Source: Hygrocybe punicea
Lineage: Eukaryota; Basidiomycota; Agaricomycetes; Agaricales; Hygrophoraceae
DNA: 64,000 nt
NCBI GenBank assembly: GCA_963556145.1
Contig: OY744462.1
Coordinates: 2,914,001 to 2,978,000, forward strand
Direction of reading: 5' to 3'
The notes below the pieces were generated by a model. That model was not told the origin of the DNA and searched no databases. It saw only the letters and a list, made by a program, of their open reading frames with translations. This document shows, one piece after another, positions 1 to 12,400 of this stretch; positions within the stretch are counted from its first letter, which is position 1; each line of letters begins with the position of its first letter. A program made the position numbers and the translations under genes.

Positions 1-1100
1 TCATGCCTTGCAGCTCCTCCTTCTCCCCGAAATTCTTGAATGAAACTCAATGCCTCTTTTGCTTTGATTTCGATTCCAAACCTCTCGCAGTTGCTGAGCC
101 AGAGCTCAGTATGATTTTCATACAAGTGACAGTGGAGTGGCCCTGTCGCAGTATTGATACCAAACTTGGTAAGTTTGTGGCTAAGATCAGTCGAATGAAT
201 GTGCCTATGCAACATGTGATCAGTACATCAAAATTAATAAGATATAGACACTGACTGGCAATATTGACACGACCTTTCTTTGTCGTAAAATCTCCACATG
301 TCAGCCGCAACATGGCACCTCTTATTTCCTGCAGGGCCAGAATTACGACGGTGGGTACTATGCAAGCCCGCTCATGGAGCATGTTACAGATCGCTTCTGC
401 AGCGGGCTCCGGCAACAATCAACTTAACAGGGGATCGGCTTCCAGAGGGGAGAACAGCAGCTTTCATTGTTGCTTACAGCTAAGACAACACTGCTAAGAA
501 GGGGGGGGTCAAGGTCTAATGTCATTGCAAGCCGTGGGGGTTACCCAAAACAAGATGAGTCTGCCCCAAAAACCAGACTAAACGTAAGGAAAAGAAAGAA
601 GAAAAAGTCTGAACCAACAACAAGAACAGTATATATAGTGACTGGTCTTGAGGGGAGGTAAATAGAAATGCAACCATGAAGCTACAACATGTCCAACTAT
701 ACCATGTGTTCACCATGAGACAGACATGAGGCATCCTCATGTCGATGTTCTCGCGATCCAACTGGAGGCCTGGGTGTCATTGAGGATGGAAGAGGTCCGG
801 ATGACTCGGATGATTTGTCATCAGATCATGTGATGCACAGAATTGCCTATTCAGGGTCTACACTTGCTGTAATGGGCAAATGCGCAGTCTGACAAGTGCG
901 ATGCATGGTTGGGTCGAAGAGGGGTATTGTCCAGTGTGGGATTGGTGAAGGGAGTGTCTTGAGGTGGTGTGAATGTAGTGGCAAGGTCGGCATGAAAGCA
1001 AATAAAGGATTGTGTGGAAGGAAAACCAACTAGGATGGTGGGCTAGTCGAGGTCAGACATGCGAACAGCATCAGCTGTACCGGATGACGATGTTTGTGTC
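1..1100. other. Unassigned flank, no gene recognised
   Basis: Short overlapping frames occur on both strands, but none has a recognisable domain, start context or conserved splice pattern. No terminal repeats or tandem arrays are visible. It may be non-coding flank or decayed sequence. Nothing further can be supported. Confidence 0.4.
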
Positions 1101-1189
1101 GATGACATATCGAGGGGTGATGTCTTGTCCTGTGTGTAGAACAACGTGGTCCACCTGATGTCGGTATTCGTCCAAGAAAGGGTATTGTT

Positions 1190-1820
1190 GTAAACGAGTG
1201 TGGGTGGTATCAAGGTTACGGATGGAAAAGGATAAATGAACGTGGGTCCAGGTTTCGAGTCATGGCACGAGTGACAAGCTGTGGGAATAAGATGTCAGGT
1301 ACTGCATTGAAGCAATGTCGTGTGAACAATAAACAATAGGGGTCGGTTCACTGATTGGGAAGTCGTATGGTCTGTGGTCAAAGTCTGAAGCTATGTGCTT
1401 TGGTGACGGTCAGATTGGAGGGAACAGTGAAATGTCCTGTGATCGAGGATTGTTCAGGGCATGCATGCAGGTGAGGAATGTCGTTGGATCGTCAGGGAGG
1501 ATAATGGTAGGCACAGGGTATGAAGATGGAAACCAAATATCCAAGAATGGCAATTGTCAATTATGTGTTGATATATTGTCAAGGTGGAAGTCGGGTGTAT
1601 CAATGGTGGAAGGGCATCTATGCCAAAGATAGATCATGACAATGTAGAAACTGATCAGGAAGATGATGGCAATGCTGCCAATAACAATTACGGTAATGAG
1701 CTGTGTCGGGAGTACAGCCATTGTGTATCGGTTTGTTGTGGGATAGAGTAAACAAGATATTGAAGGGAAAAGACAATGTCGGTGACATCCATCAGCAAGG
1801 AGACTGTTCGGGTACAGCAA
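1190..1820 (-). pseudogene. Possible decayed ORF with one membrane segment
   Basis: On the minus strand one frame stays open for about 630 bp except for three TGA codons (1557-1559, 1410-1412, 1260-1262), and it appears to shift frame below about 1190. The N-terminal part holds one strongly hydrophobic stretch rich in Ile/Val/Phe, as in a single-pass membrane anchor. The segment after it is rich in Pro, Asp and Thr. All three interruptions are TGA, which could come from CGA by C-to-T change, but no intact relative is present to prove this. I do not recognise the family. It could also be chance openness. Confidence 0.3.
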
Positions 1821-1986
1821 GGTAACGTGGGGATGTGTCCATGGTCAGTCTGGATTGTTGTAGAAGAAAGGATAAAAAGGGAACAAGAACAAGAATAAAC
1901 AACAATATCCAAAAGAAGACAACAGGGAAAGGGGAATGAAAAAGGAAGGTGTGGTTAAGTGGAATCGTCATGGTGGGGCAATGGAG

Positions 1987-2825
1987 TCAGAATCGGAGTT
2001 GTGGAGTTGTAAAATGTAACAGAGCACCTGGGGCTCTATGAGAACCTTGAGAAGCCTGAGAATTCCCAGAGGCTTGCAAAGTATGCGATGCGGAAGAATC
2101 TCTTTGTGAAGGATGATCTGAGCTGGACTCAGACAGGAAAGGGTCATCAGGGTCTGCATATGGCATTCCAGCATCCTCATCTGACGATGAAGCAAAACTC
2201 TGACGGTGATCAGCATTCACCCCCAGCAAAGGTGACAGTGATGGTGGGGGCTCAGGAATGTTTCTATTAATCAGCGGTTCTGGTGTATTCCAGTCGACTA
2301 CAGGCAGTAGGCTGGGTCCTGCTACTGGAGTCGCAGTGGGTATAGGTCTGCTTGCTTGGGAGTGTCTCGGTGTGAATAAAATTTCAGCAGCTGTAGCCGT
2401 GAAGCCGACAGGTGGCAGAGGGGTGGAGACAATAGCAGGGGCTTTGCCTTTGCCTTTATTCTTCTTGGTTTGCCTCGGTGGGGGTGGGATGGCTGCTTGA
2501 GCAGGTTTAGTTGTTTGTTTGCTGCGACAATTTGGACCTTTGGCTTGAGTTGCCTGGTTTTCAGGAACCACTGTGGCAGGGCGACTAGTTTCTGCACTGG
2601 CAGCTGTCCTCTTGGATGTCTGCACCCTTCGGGGTGCCTCACTAGGGGCCGGCATAGGCTGGTAACCTGTTCAGCCGAATTTTAGTCAAGTCCAAAAGGT
2701 GTGGCTCGTGTATCGAAGGAGGACTCACCTGCCACATGGAATGTGGTCTGTAATGCACCATCTGGTAGCTGAATTTGTGTCTCCGTAGCCTTTTCACCCT
2801 TTCGTCGTCGGGGGGGGGGGGGCAT
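1987..2825 (-). CDS. Hypothetical Pro/Ser-rich protein, two exons
   Basis: Proposed start ATG at 2825, followed directly by a run of 13 C that encodes four prolines and then an arginine cluster. Exon 1 is 2825-2729. A GTGAGT..CAG intron spans 2728-2667. Exon 2 is 2666-1987. The joined frame is 777 nt, or 258 aa. The protein is low-complexity: Pro/Ala/Thr/Lys-rich in the first half with a basic KKNKGKGK stretch, then Ser/Asp-rich acidic clusters near the C-terminus. No enzymatic domain is recognised; it looks intrinsically disordered and possibly nuclear. The poly-C run beside the start is prone to slippage, so the first codons are uncertain. The function is unknown. Confidence 0.5.
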
Positions 2826-3102
2826 AATGGGCTGGAACAAAATATGAGGCTGTAAAGACAAATGGAGGATTATGTGCGAATCGCATGTGTTCACACGCTG
2901 GGACCACATCGTAAAAGTGCCCAACAGCTGCATGGGAAGCAATGTGAATTACAGTGGGGAAAGCTGCACCATACCTGCATTATTGACGCCGTCAAATTTG
3001 GGACTTCCCGACCTGCAGCCGCAGTGGGTATGCCATTCCAGAGGGCCAATACTTGGCTCTTCTGGTGGCATTTCCCCTTCTCCTGTACCCACCCCACCTG
3101 CA

Positions 3103-3155
3103 ACCTCACACACGCAGCCTCCACGTCAATCGACGTGGGTGCATGCTTGTGAGGT
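3103..3155. repeat. 53-bp palindrome, ACCTCAC..GTGAGGT type
   Basis: Imperfect fold-back. The outer arms are ACCTCACA and TTGTGAGGT and the core is CCACGTCAATCGACGTGG. The same architecture (ACCTCGC ends, ACGTCAATYGACGT core) recurs at 57072-57126 and, in tandem, at about 53545-53900. It may be a very small MITE-like repeat. Confidence 0.6.
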
Positions 3156-3309
3156 GTTGGAGTGGGCCATCCTGGGCATCTGTGTTGTGTCCACAATGCA
3201 CTAGGAAGCCTTCCCCCCCTGGCATCTCCTTCTCGTTTGTGAGAGGTTCAAGGCTGCTGGCATGCATCATCCTGGTGTCCTCGGTGCACTGGAGTACCTG
3301 TCCCCTCAT

Positions 3310-3400
3310 TATGAGTTCTTTTAATTTATTAAAAGACTCGTTCTTTATCAGATCTGGTTCAGTGAGGATTCGTAATTAATTAATTAATTAATTGATTAAT
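3310..3400 (+). repeat. Helitron L 5' terminus with hairpin and AATT repeats
   Basis: GAGTTCTTTTAAT and ATTAAAAGACTC form a terminal stem (about 3313-3340). It is followed by GTTCTTTATCAGA, GGTTCAGTGAGG and a (TAAT)n stretch. The same block occurs at 37120-37196, 50670-50733, 50819-50890 and 54796-54860, which marks these as ends of one family. Confidence 0.85.
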
Positions 3401-3639
3401 TGATAAAGTTGATCGCCTATAGACAAAATTTTTTTAGGCAACAGATATGATTCTGCTTCTGATCCTGGAAAATCAGATACAGGTGGGGCCATGTCTGGAC
3501 AAGCTTACATAAGCATCCAAATATGGGTTACTTCAGACAAGACAAATTACTTTCCAATTATATTCAAAATATTCATACTGACTTCAATTCTTATCGGAAA
3601 CAGTTGAAAATTGAACTGCTGACTAATATAACCATTTCG

Positions 3640-3830
3640 GGCAAGATGTGACAGTCACATGTGACCAATCTAACCATATAAGGTAATTTCAGATATTGTA
3701 TACCAAATTTTATGCTGATCGCAACAGTGATAGTCACATGTGACTTGTCTAACCATATAAGGTAATTTTACATAATATGGGCTAAATTTTATACTGATGA
3801 TGATAGTGTTGATTTTATATGACAAATCTA
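3640..3830 (+). promoter_or_regulatory. Iteron-like repeats with GTCACATGTGAC palindrome
   Basis: Direct repeats of about 80 bp. Each contains the palindrome CACATGTG beside the conserved CTAACCATATAAGG. Copies are near 3653 and 3730. Equivalent repeats lie at the 5' side of every related element (36780-36870, 37320-37420, 49200-49370, 50290-50390, 51160-51340, 55125-55300). They lie a few hundred bp inside the 5' terminus, so a Rep-binding or promoter role is possible. That role is inference. Confidence 0.5.
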
Positions 3831-4189
3831 ATTATATAATGCACTAATACATATTTCATCATATGTTTTAGTTTATATAGTGTTATTTGAGCTTTAGTAA
3901 ATAAATACAAATAGATATAAATAATGTGCTCTTCTATAAATATTATCACTAGACATTTGTGAGTCATGTTTCAACTTGGCCATATAACAAACAAATACAA
4001 ATAAACAAACCCAATATGGTTAGATTACTTTGTATTTCAATTTTGGTTTTGGTCAAATTTCTTACATAATCATGATTATGTAATCATTAGTCAGATCACC
4101 ATTTGAACCCAGACTTTGAACCTTATTGCGCTTTTGCCTCTTGAACCTGAACCATCACCTTCCCCATTTGGTGCGTAAAGTCCGAGTTT

Positions 4190-4825
4190 TTTGACCTTTT
4201 TGGCTCATTTAAGCTCAGTTTTTCATATTCAGACTCCGAAAACATGTTTTCTGGATCAGGTGATGTGTCCGGACCATTCAGGGTCCAATGCTGACATAAG
4301 CTTTCCTTTTTTAGACATAAAAGTCAAAAATTCTTCGGATTTTTGTACTTTTTATTTCCTGTGGCTCTGTTTTATTTCCTGGACCATTGGTAATGTCTTC
4401 AATTTGTATATCTTGTTGTTTGTTAACATAATCTATCATTTTACAGCCCATCTCCCTTTCAATTTTCCAAGTATGTACAAATTTCATGTTTTTTCACCTT
4501 TTTTGCTTGTTTAAGCTCAGTTTTCCATATTCAGACCCCGAAAAAATGTTTTCTGGATCAGGTGATGTGCCTGGACCATGCAGGGTCCAATGCTGACATA
4601 AGCTTTCCTTTTTCAGACATAAAAGTTGAAAATTCTTCGGATTTTCATGCTTTTTCTTCTATATGGCTCTATTTTCTTTCCTGGACCACTGGTAATGTCT
4701 TCAATTTGTAAATCTTATTGTTTATTAACATAATCTATCATTTTACAGCCCATCTCTCTCTCAATTTTCAAAGTATGTATAAATTTCTTGTTTTTTCACC
4801 TTTTTAGATTGTATAAGCTCACTTC
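4190..4825 (+). repeat. Tandem ~302-bp repeat, two copies plus partial
   Basis: Units begin near 4191, 4491 and 4793, each with TTTTTGACC/TTTTTCACC then AAGCTCAGTTT or a close variant. The inverted partner R has three copies plus a partial one (36311 down to about 35390), so copy number differs between the two Helitrons. The repeats are non-coding and AT-rich, and lie just upstream of the Rep ORF. Confidence 0.75.
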
Positions 4826-4891
4826 TTAACCTACAGTTGATATTTTCTGGCTCAGGTATGAATCTTTTACCATCTATGATCAAATGTTTAC

Positions 4892-7800
4892 ATGTTATAT
4901 TCATATATAGCTTTAAAATGCAAAGTTTTGTGGATTTTTTCGATTTTTACTACTTCATGTGGTGGACTTTGTATTGGTATGTTGTTTATTCATCTTCTCC
5001 AGATATATTTGACATATCCATATTATGATCCAGCATTTATTTTCAAAAAAATTATAAACCTGTTCACAAAAATGTTAAAAATGTCATCATTGTCACAATG
5101 TCTTATGGTTTTTATCATTGCAATGTCTTGGGCACAATGTGCTGTCATTGGGATTGGCCTTGTGCCTCCTGCAAATGTCATACAAAATGTCCCTGTCACA
5201 CCAACTGTCTCTGTCATACACAATGTCATTCTATGTCCAGTTACTCTGAATTTTTACAAAGACAATTTACCAAAGTATGAAAATCCCACTTATTTACCAA
5301 GTTTAGTCCCTGTTCATCAGTCCACCTCTTCTTTCACATCACAAATCCCTGAAATAATCACAAGTACCCACAACAGTGCTGAATTTGTTCTGTCTAGTTG
5401 TCAATCAGCTCATCTGTCTTTTCTATTTGAGCTATATGCCAGAATCTTCTTGAACATGTTTGATTTGCTTTCTGTGTATCATTGTACAACTAGCATTGCT
5501 AATAAGTGCATGTACATTAAGTTGAAACTTCAACAGAATTTATTCAGAAAACATGACTTCAGAGCTCACTTGATATATGTAACAAAGCTACCTATATTGG
5601 CAAATAGAGCAATACTGCTATTTGTTCTAGTTCTGCATCATTTTCTAGCTTTTCAAATGGCTGGTCACTATATTTGTAATAAAACTTTGAAATTATATTA
5701 CATTTTCAAGTCTGAAAATATATCCTTCAATCCTAACATTGATATTGAATGCATTGGTGGAGGCAAAGCAAATGTATTCTCATTTCATGAACTAATGCCT
5801 GCTTCAACCAATAACAATGCAAGTATGGATGCAGCTAAATATAAATTCCGCTCTTACATGCCAAAAAGTGAAGCACTCTCATTGAAATCATCATCTGAAA
5901 AATCACTTGTAATTGTAAATCACCCATTTGAATTGTTAATTCCAAAGTTGACCATTGCCAATTTGAAAGTAATTGCAGCTCATCATAGCATTCTTGTCCT
6001 CTCAAAAATGAATCAGGCATCAATTCAAACTGCAATACAGAATCATGTGTGCTCCAACTGTCCTGAATTTGTATCAATCTTTGAATTTATTGATGAAGAA
6101 GCAATTGCAATTCACAAGAAAACCTCACACAACAGAGCAGTCAATAAGTTTAAAGCACAACATTCTGACAAATATGCACCACAAAATCTGGCAGCTGTAC
6201 AAAAATTTCAGAGTAAAAATCCTGATAAGCATGCCAAACAACATCTAGCAGCTGTACAGAAATATCAGAGTAAAAATCCAGAGAAACATGACAAACAAAA
6301 TCTGGCAGCTGTACAAAAATTTCAGAGTGAACATCCTGACAAATATGCAAAGCAAAACCTGGCAGCTGTACAAAAATTTCAGAGTGAAAATCCTGACAAA
6401 TATGCAAAGCAAAACCTGGCAGCTGTACAAAAATTTCAGAGTGAAAACCCTGACAAGCATGCAAAACAAAATCTGGCAGCTGTACAGAAATTTCAGAGTG
6501 AAAATCCTGACAAGCATGCCAAACAACATCTAGCAGCTGTACAGAGTGAAAATCCAGAGAAACATAGCAAACAAAATTTGGCTGCTGTTCAGAAATTTCA
6601 CCAGAAACATCCTGACATGCATGCATCACAAAACCGTGCAGCTGTTGCAAAGTTCAAAGTTGATCATCATGACAAGCATCTGCAACATACATTAAATGCA
6701 GTTAGAAGACATACCACGAACCACCCTGAGCAGCATACACACACAAATCAGGCTGCTGTTCAGACATACAGAGATAATATTCAATTCCCTCCTGATCCAC
6801 CTTCAGCAAAATTGCAACACACTATTATTTCAGGATTTTGTGATGATACCTCTCCCAACAAATTCAGTGAATATGGTTGTGCTGTCTGTGGAAGATTGAC
6901 TCCAGTCTCTCAATTGCAAAGCTACACAGACTTGAATTTGAGTTGTTTGAAACAATCTGGTATAACTCAAACAGAGCGCTTCTTAATAAAAGATCCAATT
7001 GAATCTTCAGAGAGCCCCATAATAATTGAAGATCTTTCTGGCATTTGCAAGAAGTGTTACAAGTCTTTGGTCAAGGGAAAATGCCCCGCTATGTCTCTGG
7101 CAAATGGTTTATGGCTTGGACAAATTCCTAATGAATTGAGTAATTTGTCTTATGCAGAACAACTGTTAATTGCTAGAGTGAGACACAATAGATGTATTGT
7201 TAGGGTCGCTTCAGGAATGCATAAGATGAGAGCAAATGCCATTACATTTGCCAATCCAACTCCAAAGATTTATGACATTTTACCCCCACCTGTTAATGAG
7301 TTGGATGAAGTACTTGCATTCATCTATACAGGACCATGTAAGCCTACCAAGTCTGATTTTGAGAGAACACCATTGCTTGTTAGAAGAAACAAAGTTGCAA
7401 GTGCATTGAATTGGTTGAAACGGAATCATTGTGACTACTTTGACTTGGAAATCTCAGAAGAAAATTTGAAGCAATATCCTGAGAATGACATACCAGTTGT
7501 GGTAGAGTACAGACAATCATTCATTAACAAAAACCCAGAAGCTACTGCTGTGAATGACATGGAAGAGGAAGAAGGAACTGAGACTGGCATGTGTCCATTT
7601 GTAGTTCATGGTCTGACAGGTGAAGAGTACTCAACCAAAAGTATCAAGGCCATCAAAACTATTGCATTAAAACATCTGATGGATAATAACAAGATTTTGG
7701 CAATTGGACATGAGAGTGATCCACAATCCATCTATAATAATCCTCAGTTGTTCCCTCAAATGATGCCATGGTTATTTCCCTATGGACTTGGTGGAATTGG

Positions 7801-9396
7801 CAATTCTCTGATTCAAGGCAGGATTTCTGAAATTAAACATAAGAGACATTTATTGATGTATTATGACAAGTGGTTTCAAAAAGATCCACACTTTCCTTTG
7901 ATTGCATTCAACAATGAGCAAATAAAAGAGTCTACAACAGCTGGCTATTTATTAGCTGAAAAAACAAATTTTGAACATATTTCACAAAGATTGATGGATG
8001 TGGATCTTGGAGTTTTGAATAAGATTGCTAGAAAAATGGAAGATGGTGAACATGTCATTCCAGAGACAGATGAAGAGAAACTTTGTTTCCAATTGATTAA
8101 AGATATTGATCATGTAGGCAGTCATGTCAAAGGATCACTCACAAGCAAGAAATATATGAGAAATGAAGTATGGTCTCTGATGTCATTTGTGGGTGCACCT
8201 TCATGGTTTATCACATTTTCACCAGCTGATAACATGCATCCACTGTCCTTGTATTTTGCTGATACCAAAGAAACCTTTACACCTGACCTTAGAGGGTATG
8301 ATGAGCGCTACAGACTTATTGCAGAAAATCCAGTGGCTGGTGCTAGATTCTTTCACTTTATGGTAGAACTATTTATCAAACATGTTCTTGGTGTTGGATC
8401 AAATCATTCTGGCTTTTATGGTGACACGAAGGCATACTATGGCACAGTGGAGCAACAAGGACGTCTCACACTTCACATGCACATGCTACTATGGCTCAAA
8501 GGATGTTTGTCACCCCAAGAAATCAGAGACAAAATAATGGATCCCACCTCAAACTTTCAGCAAGCCTTTGTAGAGTATCTAGAAAGTGTGCATATTGGTG
8601 AATTCATGACTGGCACAATGGATGAAGTCAAAGCTAAAGTCAACCAGAAGTCTGAACAAGACTATAAGGATCCCACTCAGACTCTGCCTGAAGCACCCCC
8701 ACCTATGTGTACAAATAAGCATGATGTGAACAGTGACATCAATTGCAATGATTGCAAACAAATTAATTCATGGTGGAAGAGATTTGAAAACACTGTTGAT
8801 CATTTGATCCTATGCTCAAATGTTCATAATTGTGGCAGAAATAGTTCAAACAATGAGAAAGTCCAGAAAAAAGACAGACCCAGTTGCATGAACAAACATG
8901 GTAAATGCAAAGCTAGATTTCCCAGACCTTTGTTTGAATCAACACAAGTAGATCCAAAAACTGGTGCATTGAATATGAAAAAGGGTGAAGCTTGGATCAA
9001 TACATTGACACCACTTGTGACATTCCTACTTTGCTGCAATTCTGATATTACAAGTCTTCTTTCTGGTACTGCAATCAAAGCAATTGTAGCATATATTTCT
9101 GACTATATTACAAAACCTGGATTGAAAACATATAGCATATTTGATACCATTAGAAGTGTGTTTGACAGAAACTCAGAAATGCTTGGAGGATCCATAAAAA
9201 GAAAGGACAAAGCTAGAAAACTCATCACCCAGATCATAAATGCTTTAACTGCAAAACTTGAAATTGGTGGACCAATGGCTTCAATGTATCTGCTTGGAAA
9301 CCCTGACCATTATACCAGTCACAAATTCATTCCTGTTTATTGGAGAAACTATGTGAGAGAAGTCCAAAAGGTTTGGAATCCAGATGATAATGATAA
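4892..9396 (+). pseudogene. Helitron L Rep-helicase, N-terminal half (Rep)
   Basis: An open frame of about 1500 codons that ends in a TAG supplied by the CTAG terminus of inserted Helitron M. The likely true start is ATG 5072 or 5081. In order it shows: a hydrophobic N-terminal region; about eleven 19-residue repeats of KFQSENPDKHAKQNLAAVQ type (6145-6770); a CxxC zinc-binding stretch; the HUH endonuclease motif LHMHMLLW (about 8471-8494); and the two-tyrosine motif YISDYITK (about 9088-9115). These are the nicking and joining residues of Helitron Rep, which cuts DNA and attaches to its 5' end during rolling-circle transposition. The helicase half resumes at 19156 in frame with the empty site. 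Relative to R the protein is about 95% identical here. Confidence 0.9.
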
Positions 9397-9440
9397 CTAG
9401 TGGGGTGTAGGCCATTGCTTTGCATGGCAGGTTACTCGTC
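9397..9440 (-). repeat. Helitron M 3' terminus: hairpin and CTAG
   Basis: Read on the minus strand: GGGACGAGTAACCT, then the GCCATGC..GCAATGGC hairpin (9411-9428), ten bases, then CTAG at 9400-9397 followed by T. This is the textbook layout of a Helitron 3' end. Confidence 0.85.
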
Positions 9441-9470
9441 CCTTTTTCTTTTTAGCAATGAGAACAAATA

Positions 9471-12400
9471 TTATAATTGAGCATATATAAAAAGTATAGC
9501 ATTATTACCATTACATGACAATAAATCAATATTTGAAAAGTCATCTATATCGCCTTCATTAATGCAAAATGATCTTGTTGACATACCATCATGAAACCAT
9601 ACCATCCTGTTGACGAATATGCGTGCAGTAAAATGTATATTACCAAAGTACACAATTCCTCTCAATGTGTAAGCAGTGGATATGTCATCAATTGACAAGT
9701 TTATAACTTGACTAATTATTAAATTCTCAATAGAGTCAACTGTAAACATGATTAGAGGTGGAATTTTGTTAAATGCAATAAATTTAGTAATCTCTCCCCA
9801 ACACAATTGACATTTGTGCTGTTGTCTATTAACTATAATCTGAGCAAGACATGCTGAGATTGTTCCAGAAAATGAATATGAACAGTGAAAGATGGCATCA
9901 CATCTATCATTTTCCAGAATGGTTATGTTTTCACAACTCATACATTTAAGACAAGTTGAAGTCATTGGTTCATTTGCTTTCATTATATAATGGGCCAAAT
10001 CACTTATGGCAATGCCAACTTGACCATAAGGAAATATTTCGGGTTTTTCTTGATGCAATAAACGTCTGATTGTATTTCTAACTGTTTCTAAATCTGTTCT
10101 GTTATTCTTTGATCGTTTGAATCCTAAGCCCAAAATCTTTAATATTTCATTGATGCTATTGAATCTTTTGTTCCAACTTGATGGATCTTCATTCCATATT
10201 GCTAGTAATATTGTAAAGAGTGAATCGTAAGCACAGCTCCAATCTTGCGCATCCTATATAAACCCTTTTGGTTCATTTAATTCAATAGTACTTGTTTTTT
10301 GTCTTTTTTTCACTATAGAAGATGAACTTACAAGTTGTTCTAATTTTCGTTTTTTATTTTGCAATACATTGGCTGTGGAATTTTTATGAGCAACAGTGAC
10401 TGGAACAGTTTTTTTTGCAGGAACAAAGTTGAGGTTTCTGAAATCCACCTTTTGATGTTTGTTCATAGGTCTAATTAATTGCCATGGAGAGGGTTGTGCT
10501 GTGTATTGGTTTAGTTGCTCCGTGGCTTTCCATGCAATAGCATGATGAATGTTTTTTGGAACATATGACTTTTCTTTCCATTTTCTAAATTGATCAATGA
10601 TAGAATTTCACTGATCTCCCTTGACATGTTCTGGTAAAAGTCCTTGATATTTCAATTTGGTAATCTCATCAAGCAGTTCCAATTCTCTGAATTCTTGCCG
10701 GAGATATCCAGAAGCACCCCCAGTAATTACTTTAGGATCAAAGCCTTGCATGATGATAGTTCCTGCTGCAGAAGCACTTCTTGATAAGCAAGTATAATAG
10801 GATTGGTGGTTTCTACAACTACTGAGGTCGACTACATTGTTAGGACGAGTACGTCCTTGACATGCATAATCAGTCATTGCAAAATTAGGTAGTACTAACA
10901 CTTGTTCTCTTGACAAAGATATCACATCATCATTGGGTAATGAGCACATGGTGGAAGTGACATGTTTTGTAATCAGCACCACATTTTCAGGAAGTCCTTC
11001 TATGTTAATTTTTTTTGGAGGATTCAATAATCTGACAAATAAAGTGTCCAATACAGTTTGTTGTTCTAGACCTATTGCACTCTGCCAACTCACAACCATG
11101 CCCTCTGCTCCTTTGGTAATGCAACACTCCGTCGCATCATTGTTTCTCAGCATCACTGGCATGCCTACACATAGGTCTAATCTTCCTGGTTGATCAGAGG
11201 ATGATGCATGTGGTTGGCTCCAAAGTAGTTTTTGAAGTGAAGGTTCCAATAACTTTGTGTGTCGAATAGGATCTAAAATTGTTGACATGTGATGAGATTT
11301 CCTTTTGCTATTGGAACTAGTAGGATCATTCCATCTGTCTATAGAATAAAATGATGTTAATGGTCTTGTATTTTCAGCAGCAAAACGTTGAATACCAAGT
11401 TCATTGATTTTGTCTTTTTGTGCATTCAATGCAGTTACAACTGATACATTCCTGAATTTCTTTTGGGCTAATTTTGGATCATTTGGACCTTTTCCTGCGA
11501 TGCAAGTATGAAGAAATGCAATATCTTCTTCAGTACATGCTTTGTATCTCATGTTTTCCAACGCCTGTCTCAGTTGGACATCTTCTTTTGACTGATTGGT
11601 TTGTCTCATATTTTCACATAATATAACAACTGTTGTAATTTGATGCCAAAGAGCTTTGCCTATAGCAGCTTCCTGATTTGGTATAGTTTGACTGGAATTG
11701 ATTTGGACACCAACAGTTCCAGAGTACAAAGAAGCACCACTCATAGCTGGTGGAAGTTGGCCCAAATCTCCTGCAAATATCATATTAATGCCACCAAAGG
11801 GTTCATCATAAACACCACGTGCTTTTGCACACTGAGCACTGATTTTATACATATCTCTGCAAGATAACATTGACACCTCATCAATGAAAATGTAATCCAC
11901 ACCATCAAGATTGGCACGGACTTGTGCAAGGGAACGAGATGATCCTCCCTGATTAATTCCAAGAATGGAGTGATATGTGGATCCATTTACAAGGGCAGCA
12001 GCACCACCGGTTGGTGCAAGAACCACAAATCGATGATTCTCATTGTGTTTACCAAAGAAACTAGTCAATGCCTTGATGACTTGTGATTTCCCTGTGCCTG
12101 CCATCCCACCAAGATACATGCATAGCTTATCAGAACTGTTAATCAAAGTAGAGTGATTGGCAATGATATGAAATGCTCTCTTTTGGTCAGTGTTCAACTT
12201 GTAATCCTTGATAGTTACATCAATAAGATGACGATCAGCTCTGTTTTTAGGAATAAACATATGGTTGATGTATGCTGCGTCCACTATCTTGACATCATTA
12301 TATTGAAAATTTCCCAATTTATTTATAGTTGCTGTGTTTGTTGGTAAATTTTTATTTCTGTCATCAATGATTTCCTTTTTCTTTGCAAGGACTGCAGTTC

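Noticed and set aside
47..418. 123-codon ORF near the window start
   Set aside because: No recognisable domain and overlapped by equal-length frames on the other strand.
8824..9078. Minus-strand ORF inside the L Rep gene (also at 31149-31403 in R)
   Set aside because: Shadow of the Rep frame; repeated in R only because the DNA is duplicated.
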